From positions 1 to 64,000 of the forward strand of contig DATKRG010000225.1 in the NCBI GenBank assembly GCA_035532275.1: a stretch of 64,000 nt of DNA. Reading direction: 5' to 3'. The notes under the pieces were generated by a model. The model saw only the letters and a program-made list of their open reading frames with translations, was not told the origin of the DNA and did not search any database. Shown here piece after piece: positions 31,943 through 41,370 of the stretch. The first letter of the stretch is position 1. The number at the start of each line of letters is the position of its first letter. This DNA comes from UBA9676 sp035532275. GTDB lineage: Bacteria; Actinomycetota; Actinomycetes; Streptosporangiales; Streptosporangiaceae. Position numbers and translations under genes: made by a program.

Positions 31943-33397
31943 GTGGCTAGCCCTGGCCCGCGGCCGGCGGACGCGATCGTCGTCGGCTCCGGGCCGAACG
32001 GGCTCGCCGCGGCGGTGGCGCTGGCCAGGGCCGGGCTGGCCGTGCACGTCATCGAGGGCGCCAGCACACCCGGCGGTGGCTGCCGGACGCAGGAGCTCAC
32101 CCTGCCCGGGTTCCACCACGACGTGTGCTCCGCGGTGCACCCGCTGGCCGCCGCCTCCCCGTTCTTCCGCGGCATCGATCTGGCCGGGCTGGGGGTGACG
32201 CTGCGCACGCCCAAAGTCGCGTTCGCCCATCCGCTGGATGGCGGCCGCGCGGCAGCTGTGGCCGGGTCGGTGGACGAGACGGCCGGTGCGCTCGGCCTGG
32301 ACAGCGGTGCCTACCGGCGGCTGCTCACGCCGCTGGTGCGCGACGTCGGGCTGACCCTGCCGGACATACTCGCGCCGCTGCGCTCGGTGCCCGGCCATCC
32401 ACTCGCTATGGCCCGCTTCGGTGTGGACGGCCTGATGCCCGCCAGCCTGCTGGCCCGCAGGTTCCGCACGCCGGAAGCGCGGGCGCTGCTGGCGGGTGTG
32501 GCCGCGCATGCCATGCTCCCGCTCACTGCGCCGCTCACCAGCGCCTTCGGGCTGACGCTCATCATGACGGCGCACGCGGTGGGCTGGCCGGTGGTCGAGG
32601 GCGGGAGCGCGCGGCTCACCGACGCCCTGGTAGCCGAACTGACCTCGCTCGGCGGCACGCTGGAGACCGGCCGCTGGGTGAGGTCACTGGACAGCTTGCC
32701 GCCTGCCCGGGCCATCCTGCTCGACGTCACACCGCGGCAGCTGGCCAACCTGGCTGGCGGGCGGATCGGCGCGCGGCACCGCAAGGCGCTGGCGCGCTTC
32801 CGCTACGGGGCAGGCGTCTGCAAGGTCGACTGGGCGCTGAGCGGGCCGGTGCCCTGGGAGGCCGCGGCCTGCAAGGAGGCCGGAACCGTGCACCTGGGCG
32901 GCACCTTCGCGGAGGTCGCGCGCAGCGAAGCCGAGGTCACCTCGGGCCAGCACCCGCAGCGGCCGTACTGCATCGTGGCGCAGCCGGGGGTGGTCGACCC
33001 GACCCGTGCCCCGGCAGGCTCCCACACGCTCTGGGGCTACTGCCACGTGCCATCGGGGTCGGCCGTGGACATGTCGGGCCGGATCGAGGCGCAGATCGAG
33101 CGTTTCGCGCCGGGTTTCCGCGACCTGATCCTGGCCAGGTCGGTCCGGACCGCGGCCGACATTGAGGCGTACAACCCGAACTACGTGGGCGGGGACATCA
33201 ACAGCGGGGCCGGGACCTTGCTGCAGACGGTGTTCCGGCCCACCCCGCGCTGGAACCCGTACCGGACTTCCCTGCCCGGTGTCTACCTGTGCTCGGCGTC
33301 CACCCCGCCGGGCGGCGGCGTGCACGGCATGTGCGGGGCGGGTGCCGCCCGCGCTGCTCTGGCCGACCTGGGAGTGCGGCAGGCCGCCCGGCCGTGA
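31943..33397 (+). CDS. FAD-dependent oxidoreductase of the phytoene desaturase-like group
   Basis: 484 residues. N-terminal dinucleotide-binding motif AIVVGSGPNGLAAAVALARA followed by EGASTPGGGCRTQEL, and C-terminal FAD motif GVYLCSASTPPGGGVHGMCG. Sequence style matches the NAD(P)/FAD-dependent oxidoreductases related to CrtI and PYROXD2; no carotenoid genes are nearby and the substrate is unknown. GTG at 31943 is the first start giving a full Rossmann motif; no good ribosome binding site is seen. Confidence 0.88.
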   Translation: MASPGPRPADAIVVGSGPNGLAAAVALARAGLAVHVIEGASTPGGGCRTQELTLPGFHHDVCSAVHPLAAASPFFRGIDLAGLGVTLRTPKVAFAHPLDGGRAAAVAGSVDETAGALGLDSGAYRRLLTPLVRDVGLTLPDILAPLRSVPGHPLAMARFGVDGLMPASLLARRFRTPEARALLAGVAAHAMLPLTAPLTSAFGLTLIMTAHAVGWPVVEGGSARLTDALVAELTSLGGTLETGRWVRSLDSLPPARAILLDVTPRQLANLAGGRIGARHRKALARFRYGAGVCKVDWALSGPVPWEAAACKEAGTVHLGGTFAEVARSEAEVTSGQHPQRPYCIVAQPGVVDPTRAPAGSHTLWGYCHVPSGSAVDMSGRIEAQIERFAPGFRDLILARSVRTAADIEAYNPNYVGGDINSGAGTLLQTVFRPTPRWNPYRTSLPGVYLCSASTPPGGGVHGMCGAGAARAALADLGVRQAARP

Positions 33398-33458
33398 CGG
33401 CGGCCGCCCGGCGGTGGTGTCAGTCCCCGCCCGGAGCCGCCCCCCGCATCCGGGCGAC

Positions 33459-34802
33459 CTAGCCGTGCTGCGCGGCGATCATGTCCCGGTACCAGGCGAA
33501 CGAGTCCTTGGGAGTGCGTTTCTGGGTGGCGAAGTCCACGTGAACCAGCCCGAACCGCTGGTGGTAGCCCTCGGTCCACTCGAAGTTGTCCATCAGCGTC
33601 CAGATGAAGTAACCCCGCACGTCCACCCCGGCCGTCACCGCGTCGTGCACGGCCCGGATGTGACCGTCCAGGTAGCTGATCCTGGCCTGGTCGGCGACCG
33701 TGCCCGCCTCGCTCACCTGGTCGCCGGCCGAGCAGCCGTTCTCGGTGATGTACACCGGCGGCAGCGCGGCGCCATAGCGGTCCTTCAGCGTGATCAGCAT
33801 CTCGGTCAGCCCGGCCGGGATCACCGGCCAGCCGAACGCGGTCACCGGGAACCCGGGGATCGGCTCCATCTGGAACGGCAGCGGCGAGTCCGGCAGCGCC
33901 GAGAGCCGCATCGGCATGTAGTAGTTCACCCCGAGCATGTCCACCGGGGCGGCGATCACAGCGAGGTCGCCGTCCTGGACACACTCCAGCCCGTCCGGGC
34001 GCCCGAACGCGGACAGGTCCGGGTAGGCGCCGAGCAGCAGCGGGTCGGTGAACAGGCGGTTGTGCATGATGTCGTAGGCGTGGGCGGCGGCCTGGTCGGC
34101 GTCGCTGTCGCTGGCCGGCCAGGCTGGCGCGTAGTTGTTCGCGATCGCCACCTGCGCGCCGGCGGCCCGCAGCGCGGAAGCGGCCAGCCCGTGCCCCAGC
34201 AGCTGGTGGTGCGCTGTCGGCAGCGCGTCCAGCATGAGCGACCTGCCCGGTGCGTGGAAGCCGAGCGCGTATCCGTAGGCGGTCACCACGAATGCTTCGT
34301 TCAGCGTTATCCACAGCGGGATACGGTCCGCCAGCCTTTCCGCGGCCAGCGCCGCGTACTCGGCGAAACGGGCGGCGGTGTCGCGGGCCAGCCAGCCGCC
34401 CGCGTCTTCCAGCGGCTGTGGCAGGTCCCAGTGGTACAGCGTGGGCACCGGGGTGATGCCGCGGGCGAGCAGCGCGTCGGTCAGCCGCTCGTAGAAGTCC
34501 AGGCCCGCCGGGTTGGCCGGGCCGGAGCCGGTGGGCTGGATGCGCGGCCAGGCCAGCGAGAACCGGTAACCGCCGACCCCGAGCTCGGACATCAGCGCGA
34601 GGTCCTGCGGCCAGCGGTGGTAGTGGTCGGCGGCCACGTCGGCGGTCTGGCCGTCGTGGATGGCGCCGGGCTTGCGGCAGAACACGTCCCAGACCGAGTC
34701 GCGGCGGCCATCCTCGCTGGCCGCTCCTTCGATCTGGAAGGCGGACGTGGACACGCCCCAGGTGAAGCCGGCCGGGAAGCGCGGCATGGATGAATTGCTC
34801 AC
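33459..34802 (-). CDS. GH1 beta-glucosidase
   Basis: 447 residues. Family 1 landmarks: FTWGVSTSAFQIEGAASEDG, acid/base Glu in WITLNEAF, nucleophile Glu in VYITENGCS, and substrate loop FIWTLMDNFEWTEGYHQRFG. Cytoplasmic (no signal peptide). Cleaves terminal beta-glycosides, probably beta-glucosides. No transporter or LacI regulator is adjacent. It begins 15 nt after the diiron-protein stop on the same strand, so it may share its transcript. Convergent with the FAD oxidoreductase. Confidence 0.94.
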   Translation of the reverse strand: MSNSSMPRFPAGFTWGVSTSAFQIEGAASEDGRRDSVWDVFCRKPGAIHDGQTADVAADHYHRWPQDLALMSELGVGGYRFSLAWPRIQPTGSGPANPAGLDFYERLTDALLARGITPVPTLYHWDLPQPLEDAGGWLARDTAARFAEYAALAAERLADRIPLWITLNEAFVVTAYGYALGFHAPGRSLMLDALPTAHHQLLGHGLAASALRAAGAQVAIANNYAPAWPASDSDADQAAAHAYDIMHNRLFTDPLLLGAYPDLSAFGRPDGLECVQDGDLAVIAAPVDMLGVNYYMPMRLSALPDSPLPFQMEPIPGFPVTAFGWPVIPAGLTEMLITLKDRYGAALPPVYITENGCSAGDQVSEAGTVADQARISYLDGHIRAVHDAVTAGVDVRGYFIWTLMDNFEWTEGYHQRFGLVHVDFATQKRTPKDSFAWYRDMIAAQHG

Positions 34803-34816
34803 CGGCTGATCGTAGG

Positions 34817-35923
34817 TCAGCCGTCTGCGCCGTCGGCGACGGCGGTGTCGACTTCGGCCCGCCTGGCGGCCAGTTCGGCCTCGTACTTGCGCCGGTCGAC
34901 CTCCTCGGCGATCTGCTCGTCGTCGCGCATGAGCGCTTCCAGGTCGGTCTGGGCCGCGTCGAGGACCCCGAGGTCAGCGAAGGCTCGCTGGACACCCGGT
35001 CCCCACAGCCCGATGTCCTTCACGCACGGCACGATCCGGCTGAACAGCAGCGCGCGGAACGTTTGCTGGACCGGCGAGTGCTCGGTGAACTCCAGGCACT
35101 CCTCGACGTCAAAACCCATCCGTTCCCAGACTTCCTGGGCGCGGAAACGGTTGCGCATCAGGTAGCAGCCCTCGACCACGAACTCCTCGCGATCGGCCCG
35201 CTCGGCCTGTGTCAGCTCCTTGTAGTAGTCGCGCAGGGCCAGCCGCCCGAACGCGACATGCCGGGCCTCGTCCTGCATCACGTACGCGAGGATCTGCTTG
35301 ACCAGCGGGTTGGTGGCCATGTCCCGGTGCACGCCGAACGCCGCCAGCGCGAGCCCCTCGATCAGCACCTGCATCCCGAGATACGGCAGGTCCCAGCGGG
35401 AGTCGCTGAGCGCGTCGGCCAGCAGCTGCCCCAGGTCGTTGTTCATCGGGTAGTGGAGCCCGATCTTCTCCTTCGTGAAGCGCGCGAACAGCTCCACGTG
35501 CCGGGCCTCGTCCATGGCCTGGGTGGCCGCGTAGAACTTGGAGTCCATGTCCGGGACCGACTCGACGATCCGGGCGGCCACGGTCAGTGCCCCCTGCTCC
35601 CCGTGCAGGAACTGGCTGAACAGCCACGAGGACAGGTGGATGCCGAGTTCGTCGCGTTCAGCCTGGGACAGCGCCTCCCATTGCCGCGACCCGTAGATCG
35701 GGGAGAACTCCTCGGAGATCCCCATGACGTTGGCGGGGTCCACCGGGAGATCCCAGTCGATCCGCTTGGCGGCATCCCACTGCTTGTCCTTGCCCCGCTG
35801 GTACAGGTCCAGCAGGCGGCCCCGGCCTCCGTCGTACTCCCAGCTGAAGCGGGCGGCGCCGGTGGCGGGAACGTCCCAGGTGCCGGGGGCGACGGGGGTT
35901 GCGTAATGGTCGTAGGTGCTCAC
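34817..35923 (-). CDS. Ferritin-like diiron (R2-type) protein
   Basis: 368 residues. The middle of the protein is a four-helix bundle with the diiron ligand pattern: Glu in FLHGEQGAL, E-x-x-H in AMDEARHVELF, Glu in VLIEGLALAAF, and a second E-x-x-H in VMQDEARHVAFGR. This is the pattern of ribonucleotide reductase R2-like and ferritin-like oxidases. No tyrosyl-radical site could be assigned and no NrdE partner is present, so it is more likely a diiron oxygenase or oxidase of unknown substrate. GTG at 35923 follows CTGGGAG at 6-nt spacing; an ATG at 35953 is the alternative. Confidence 0.8.
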   Translation of the reverse strand: MSTYDHYATPVAPGTWDVPATGAARFSWEYDGGRGRLLDLYQRGKDKQWDAAKRIDWDLPVDPANVMGISEEFSPIYGSRQWEALSQAERDELGIHLSSWLFSQFLHGEQGALTVAARIVESVPDMDSKFYAATQAMDEARHVELFARFTKEKIGLHYPMNNDLGQLLADALSDSRWDLPYLGMQVLIEGLALAAFGVHRDMATNPLVKQILAYVMQDEARHVAFGRLALRDYYKELTQAERADREEFVVEGCYLMRNRFRAQEVWERMGFDVEECLEFTEHSPVQQTFRALLFSRIVPCVKDIGLWGPGVQRAFADLGVLDAAQTDLEALMRDDEQIAEEVDRRKYEAELAARRAEVDTAVADGADG

Positions 35924-36061
35924 GGCAAGCTCCCAGGCAGGCGTTGCCCACATATTACTGGCTGGTATCGCTTTGTCCTAGGTCCCAGCGGCTACGGCCT
36001 CACCACGGGCCGGTGACGGGGAACCTCGGTAAGGAAAGCCTGGCCGATGCGCTGGCCCGGT

Positions 36062-37621
36062 TCAGCCCAGGCCGGAGCAGCGGACCCGGCGGTGCAGCAG
36101 CGGTACCCACGCCGACCCGCCGGGCGTGTGCGGGCAGCCCGCGGCCAGCCGGCTGATGGTCTGCGGCCAGGGCTGGTCCGGGCTGCGCAGGTTGGCGGCC
36201 CGGAAGTCGGCCGCCCACGGCACCAGCAGCACGGCCAGCAGCAGTCCCACCGCCAGCTGGCGTGGTACCCGGCGGGCATGCGGCCCCCGCTGGCTCAGGT
36301 AGGCGTCCACCGCCACGATCGCCGCGGAGTACAGGAGCAGGACCGGCACGGTGGCGTAGCGGGTGCCCGGCACCCAGACCGCGAAGGCCGGCATTGGCGT
36401 GGTGACCCAGCCCCGGATGACGGCAGGGATCACGGTCAGCGTCAGGCCCAGGGCCAGGCAGGTGATCGTGAACAGCCGCACCCGCTTCCCGCCGCGGGCC
36501 AGCATCCAGCTGGCCGCGGCCACAACGGCGCACACCCCGGCGGTGATCGCCACGGCCGGCCCGGCGGCGCTGGCGAGCTCGTCCGCCAGGTGCCGTCCGG
36601 CGACCGCCGCCAGCAGCACATGCTGGCCGTAGAACCGCAGCGCCGCCGGGACCGGCCCCAGCCGGCGCAGCTCGGCGGCCGGGACCACGAACACCAGCTG
36701 CAGCGCCATGCCCGACAGCCAGCCCGCGGTCGCGGCATGGTCGGCGGGCCTGCGCAGGGCCAGGACCCGGGCCAGGGCCAGCGGCGCGAGCAGGATCGTG
36801 ACCACCTGCGACGACGCGGCGGCGAAACACACCGCGAATGCCAGCACCTGTGCGGCCCCGGCGCGGGGCCGCCACAGCAGCGCCCAGAATGTGGCGAACA
36901 TCAGGTACCAGGGAACATCCACCCCGCTGTTGGCAACTTCCACTACCGCTGCGGGCAGCAGCAGCACACCGGCCGCGAGCAGCGCGCGCAGCCAGGGCCT
37001 GCGGATATGGCCGGCGCTGGCGTAGTAGACGAACGCGGCGCAGCCCGCGGCGGCCAGCGCCCCGGTGATCGCGAAGGCGGCCGCCGCGGTGGCCAGCGGC
37101 AGCAGGGCCACCCCATCGGCGATGAGCCTCGGGACGGTCTGCAGATAGCCGGCGTAGGGCCACAGCAGGCTCCGCACCGGGTGCGTCATCGCCTCCGGCA
37201 GGAACAGGCTCCCGTCCTCGCCCCACAGGGTGCGCCAGGAGGGAGTCCCGCTCTGGCGGGCCAGCAGCAGGCAGGTCCCGGCCGTGACCGCGGCAGCGGT
37301 CAGCGGGACTGCCGCCCAGGCCGGCCAGGAACGCCGGGCCTGGTGAGCGCGGTCCGCCCGGCGCGGCCGCAGCGGAGGCTCCTCCGGCCGGTCAGGGAAC
37401 AGCAGCGCCAGGGTCTGCCGCCAGCGCCGCCCGCCGCCCGCCGCCCGTCCGGCGGATGCCTGCCCGGCGGGCGCCTGCCCGGCGGGCGCCTGCCTGGCGG
37501 GGGCCTGCTCAGCCGGGGCCTGCTCGGCCGGGGCCTGCTCAGCCGGCCTGGCCGGGGCACGGGCGACCGCGGGTGGCCCGGATGCGGGCGCTTCGGGGGA
37601 TAGCGGACCTGCGGCGACCAT
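36062..37621 (-). CDS. Polytopic membrane protein with repetitive cytoplasmic N-terminus
   Basis: 519 residues. The first ~100 residues are hydrophilic, with six pentapeptide-type units (QAPAE/QAPAG) encoded by 15-bp DNA repeats. About 11 hydrophobic helices follow, with an outer loop TLWGEDGSLFLPEAMTHPVR after the first helix. The acidic loop after helix 1 and the helix number suggest a GT-C type glycosyltransferase or a related actinobacterial membrane family, but no decisive motif is seen. ATG at 37621 is used in place of a TTG at 37636. The gene stands apart from its neighbours by about 110-140 bp each side. Confidence 0.75.
   Translation of the reverse strand: MVAAGPLSPEAPASGPPAVARAPARPAEQAPAEQAPAEQAPARQAPAGQAPAGQASAGRAAGGGRRWRQTLALLFPDRPEEPPLRPRRADRAHQARRSWPAWAAVPLTAAAVTAGTCLLLARQSGTPSWRTLWGEDGSLFLPEAMTHPVRSLLWPYAGYLQTVPRLIADGVALLPLATAAAAFAITGALAAAGCAAFVYYASAGHIRRPWLRALLAAGVLLLPAAVVEVANSGVDVPWYLMFATFWALLWRPRAGAAQVLAFAVCFAAASSQVVTILLAPLALARVLALRRPADHAATAGWLSGMALQLVFVVPAAELRRLGPVPAALRFYGQHVLLAAVAGRHLADELASAAGPAVAITAGVCAVVAAASWMLARGGKRVRLFTITCLALGLTLTVIPAVIRGWVTTPMPAFAVWVPGTRYATVPVLLLYSAAIVAVDAYLSQRGPHARRVPRQLAVGLLLAVLLVPWAADFRAANLRSPDQPWPQTISRLAAGCPHTPGGSAWVPLLHRRVRCSGLG
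37458..37547. repeat. Six tandem 15-bp units in the membrane-protein gene
   Basis: Units begin at 37458, 37473, 37488, 37503, 37518 and 37533; consensus GCCTGCYCRGCCGGG-like with the first three richer in GGCGGGC. They encode QAPAG and QAPAE pentapeptides in the minus-strand gene. Confidence 0.85.
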
Positions 37622-37730
37622 GCTGCGCCGTTGCAACCCCCCCAGCCCCCCGACTGCGTTAAGTTACAGATGCTTACGCACAGTACATGAGCGGTTACAT
37701 CCCACTCTTAGCCAGGGCGGCGACCAGGTC

Positions 37731-38651
37731 CTACAGGCAGACGAACGGCTCGTGGTCGGCGTGCCCGGCCGGTTCCAGCTGGAACGTCGAGTGGGCCACG
37801 TCGAAGTGCCCGCGCAGGCAGTCCTGGAGCGCGTCCAGCATCGCCGCGCTCCGGTTCCCGGTCAGCACCGCCGGGTCCACGACCACATGCGCGGACAGCA
37901 CCGGCAGCCCGGAGGTGATGGTCCACGCATGCAGGTCGTGCACGTCCTTCACGCCCTCAATCGCGGTCATGTGCGCGCGCACCTCGGTCATGTCGACGCC
38001 GCGCGGGCTTGCCTCCAGCAACACGTCGACCGCGTCCCGCAGCAGATGCCAGGTCCGCGGCAGGATGAGCACGGCCACCGCCAGCGAGGCGATCGGGTCG
38101 ATCAGCGTGAACCCCGTGGTCGCGACCACCACGCCGCTGATGATCACCGCCGCCGCCCCGAAGGTGTCCGATGCGACCTCGAGGAACGCCCCCCGGACGT
38201 TGAGACTCTGGTCCTGCCCGTGCCGCAGCAGCAGCAGCGACACGCCGTTCCCGGCCAGCGCGACCACGCCGAACACGATCATCAGGCCGGAGCCGACCGG
38301 TGGCGGCGAAGCGAGCCGCTGCACAGCTTCGGTGATGATGAACGCGGCCAGGCCGAGCAGCAGCAGGGCGTTGACCGTCGCGGCGAGGATCTCGGCGCGG
38401 GCGTAGCCGAAGGTGCGGCGGTCGGTGGCCGGCCTGGCGGCGAAGTAGGCGGCCAGCACCGACAGGCCCACCCCGGCCGCGTCGGCGGCCATGTGTGCGG
38501 CATCGGCGAGCAGCACCAGGGACCCGCTGACCGCCGCGCCGATGATCTCCGCGGCGGCGATGCCGGCGGTGATCCCCATGACCGCGGCCAGCCTGCCCCG
38601 GTGCCTGCCGGTGGCAGTGAGCGCGCTGGCGTGGTCGTGATCGGCCGGCAC
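37731..38651 (-). CDS. CDF-family cation efflux transporter
   Basis: 306 residues. Six membrane helices with CDF motifs: helix 2 LLADAAHMAADAAG (H-x3-D), helix 5 LEVASDTFGAAAV (E-x3-D, the first ligand Glu in place of His), and the cytoplasmic domain with VHDLHAWTITSG and SAHVVVD. Exchanges Zn2+/Cd2+/Co2+-type ions for protons. N-terminal MPADHDHAS and C-terminal HADHEPF hold extra His/Asp residues. No adjacent metal regulator. Confidence 0.92.
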   Translation of the reverse strand: MPADHDHASALTATGRHRGRLAAVMGITAGIAAAEIIGAAVSGSLVLLADAAHMAADAAGVGLSVLAAYFAARPATDRRTFGYARAEILAATVNALLLLGLAAFIITEAVQRLASPPPVGSGLMIVFGVVALAGNGVSLLLLRHGQDQSLNVRGAFLEVASDTFGAAAVIISGVVVATTGFTLIDPIASLAVAVLILPRTWHLLRDAVDVLLEASPRGVDMTEVRAHMTAIEGVKDVHDLHAWTITSGLPVLSAHVVVDPAVLTGNRSAAMLDALQDCLRGHFDVAHSTFQLEPAGHADHEPFVCL

Positions 38652-38719
38652 CCCTGCCTCCCTTCGCTAGCCTGGGCGGGCCGCGCCAGCTCCCGCCAGC
38701 GCCGCGCGGCGCGCCCGTA

Positions 38720-41233
38720 TCACGAGTCTTCCCCAGTGGGCGGGGGCGGGCTACCGGGTGAGAGCAGTTCGTAGGCAGGGTTGATCATGACCGGGCTGCC
38801 CTCGCGGACCCCGACCGGGCCGCGGAAGCGGATCCGTGCCCCGCAGATGACCCCCGGGATGTGGGACCGGCCGTAGAACAGGGCGGTCAGGTCCCCGGTG
38901 GAGTCGGAGATCTCACAGGCGAGCACGGCGTTCCGCTCGACCGGCCGGATCTCCACCGCGCGGACCCGGCCCTCCACGGTGGCCCGGCCCGGCTGGGTCA
39001 GGGTGCCGATCGGGGTCACTCCCGGCGGGGGAACCGGGCGGTCATACCCGGCCCGGTCCTTGCCGACCGCCGAAGCGGGCTCCGCACCGGCCCGCCGGGC
39101 GCGGCGCCCGCGCAGCAGATTCCGCAGCGCGGAAGGCGGCGGCGCGGCCAGCACCGGCGGCACGTTCTCTTCCCCTTCGGCCGCGGCGATGCCGTGCGCG
39201 CCCTCCGGTGCCCCCGGCATGGCTTCTTCGGCAGCCTTCCCGGCGGCGGCCTGGCGTGTCTTCGCCGGCGGCTCCTGCCGGTCGTGCATGGTCGCCAGCC
39301 GGCTGCGGACGTCGAACGGGACGATGGTGGCTGCCGAGTGCGGGATCTGGCTCACCACGCCAGCGATCTTGTCAGCGGTGCGGTCGTGCAGGAGCCGGCC
39401 GAGCAGCGGCGCATAACCGCGCCGGGGCAGGACCACCGTCACATGTGTACCGGGCAGGGCGGCCTCCCGGCTGACCAGTTCGGCAGCGGCTCTGGTCAGG
39501 CGGCGGTCCGGGCAGTCGATGAAGTCGAGCACAACCCCCCGGTCCGCCCGTATCCACTCCTGGCGCAGAAGGTCCGCCTGGGCGGTGTCGATGACGAAAT
39601 GAACCGCCCGCAGCGTCGTCGGCCGCAAGCTGCGCGCATACCGCAGGGCGGCCAGCGTGGCCAGGTCGAAGCTGTCCACCAGCAGGTACACGGTGCGGCG
39701 CGGGTAGTTGGTCGGCTCGGCCGGCCGGGGCCGGTCACCGATCCGCTCCAGCACCTCGGCTTCCATCCGGTATTCGCGGTTCAGCCGGATGAGGGCCGGC
39801 ACCCCGATGACGAAGAGGACCACCACCAGCCACGCGCCTTCGGTGAACTTCACCACGGCGAAGATCACGACCACCACGGCGCTGAGCACCCCGGCCGACG
39901 CGTTGATCACCAGCTTGTGGTGCCAGCCCTGCTCCTTGTGCCGGTGGTGATATCTGGCCATGCCGAAGCCAGCCATGGTGAACGCGGTGAACACGCCGAT
40001 CGCGTAGAAGGGCACCAGGCGGTTGACGTTCGAGCCGACCGTGACCAGCAGCGCGATCGCGAGCACCGTGAGGACGATGATCCCGTTGGAGAACACCAGC
40101 CGGTGCCCGCGTTTGGTCAGCCAGCGGGGCAGGAAGGCGTCCTCGGCCACGAAGTTGGTCAGGAACGGGAACCCGTTGAAGCTGGTGTTCCCGCCGGTGT
40201 ACAGGATGAGCGCGGTGGCGGCCTGGACCACGAAGTACATGAAATGCCCCGCGCTCCCGAACACCGCGCTGGCTTCCTGGGAGATCACCGTCGGGTACCC
40301 GGCCAGGTAGGGGATCGCGTGCGTGGCGTGCGCCAGCCAGGAGATCCCCGCTACCAGGCTGCCGAGGATGATGCCTTCCAGGACCAGCACCCGGCGGGCG
40401 TTGATCCCCTCGGGCGGCCGGAACGCGCTCACCGCGTTGGACACCGCCTCGATACCGGTCAGCGACGACCCGCCGTTGGCGAAGGACCGCAGCAGCGTGA
40501 ACACCAACGCGAAGGCGGTCACCCCGGCAAGGCCGTGGCCGATGGGATAGGTGCCCTTCAGCGTGTGCACGCTCTGGGCCGGCAGGCTGCCCACAGCCTC
40601 GCGGAGAAGGCCGATCACGATCATCAGGCCGACCGACGCCGTGAACAGGTACGTGGGCAGTGCGAAGGTCTTGCCTGCCTCCCGGATCCCGCGCAGGTTG
40701 CCGTAGCACATGGCCAGCACGACGCCTACCGAGATCTCCAGCTGGTACGGGCCGAGCGCCGGGATGGCGGAGGCGATCGCGGCCGTCCCACCGGCGATCT
40801 GGACTGCCACTGTGACCACGTAGTCAACGAGCAGTGCGACCGCCGCGACCTGGGCGACCCGGGGCCCGAAGTTGTCCCGTGCGACAACGTATGAGCCGCC
40901 CGCCCGGGTGTAGACCATCACGACCTCGCGGTAGGACAGCACCACCAGGGCCATGACGAACAGGATCACGCCGGTCATCGGCAGGATCACTGAGAAGGCG
41001 GCGATCCCGAACAGCGGCAGCAGTTCGATCAGGATCTCCTCGGTGCCGTACGCGGAAGAGGAGATTCCGTCGGGGGAGAGCACACCGAGCGCGAGCGGCT
41101 TGGACAGCCGCTGCTCGCCGAGCTCCTCGTTGACCATCGGCGGGCCGAGCAGGCGGCGTTTGACCGAATACCAGAAAGTCTCGGGGGCGTCTCCCGCGTT
41201 GCCGAGGAACCCGGTTGCCCTGCGTATGGCCAC
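38720..41233 (-). CDS. APC-superfamily permease fused to an OB-fold domain
   Basis: 837 residues from the GTG at 41233 (AAAGGA lies 9-10 nt upstream). Residues 1-500 form an amino-acid/polyamine-type permease with about 12 helices (GISSSAYGTEEILIELLPLF, RAGGSYVVARDNFG, NGGSSLTGIEAVSNAV). Residues 515-640 form the cytoplasmic domain seen in this permease group (VYLLVDSFDLATLAALRYAR, VTVVLPRRGYAPLLGRLLHD). After a charged Ala/Gly linker, residues 750-830 read as an OB fold (ATVEGRVRAVEIRPV, DSTGDLTALFYGRSHIPGV, MINPAYELL). In other actinomycetes the OB protein is a separate gene. Substrate unknown. Confidence 0.83.
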   Translation of the reverse strand: MAIRRATGFLGNAGDAPETFWYSVKRRLLGPPMVNEELGEQRLSKPLALGVLSPDGISSSAYGTEEILIELLPLFGIAAFSVILPMTGVILFVMALVVLSYREVVMVYTRAGGSYVVARDNFGPRVAQVAAVALLVDYVVTVAVQIAGGTAAIASAIPALGPYQLEISVGVVLAMCYGNLRGIREAGKTFALPTYLFTASVGLMIVIGLLREAVGSLPAQSVHTLKGTYPIGHGLAGVTAFALVFTLLRSFANGGSSLTGIEAVSNAVSAFRPPEGINARRVLVLEGIILGSLVAGISWLAHATHAIPYLAGYPTVISQEASAVFGSAGHFMYFVVQAATALILYTGGNTSFNGFPFLTNFVAEDAFLPRWLTKRGHRLVFSNGIIVLTVLAIALLVTVGSNVNRLVPFYAIGVFTAFTMAGFGMARYHHRHKEQGWHHKLVINASAGVLSAVVVVIFAVVKFTEGAWLVVVLFVIGVPALIRLNREYRMEAEVLERIGDRPRPAEPTNYPRRTVYLLVDSFDLATLAALRYARSLRPTTLRAVHFVIDTAQADLLRQEWIRADRGVVLDFIDCPDRRLTRAAAELVSREAALPGTHVTVVLPRRGYAPLLGRLLHDRTADKIAGVVSQIPHSAATIVPFDVRSRLATMHDRQEPPAKTRQAAAGKAAEEAMPGAPEGAHGIAAAEGEENVPPVLAAPPPSALRNLLRGRRARRAGAEPASAVGKDRAGYDRPVPPPGVTPIGTLTQPGRATVEGRVRAVEIRPVERNAVLACEISDSTGDLTALFYGRSHIPGVICGARIRFRGPVGVREGSPVMINPAYELLSPGSPPPPTGEDS

Positions 41234-41370
41234 GTATGCCGATCCTTTTGGTCGTCTGACCCTCTCGTGGCCTTCATACCATCGCAGGCCAGGGGCTTTG
41301 CCTTCCGGGAGGGGCCGGCGTCGTGGCTGCGGCGTTAAGATTTCATCAAGATCATCCGGATTCGCCCGGT

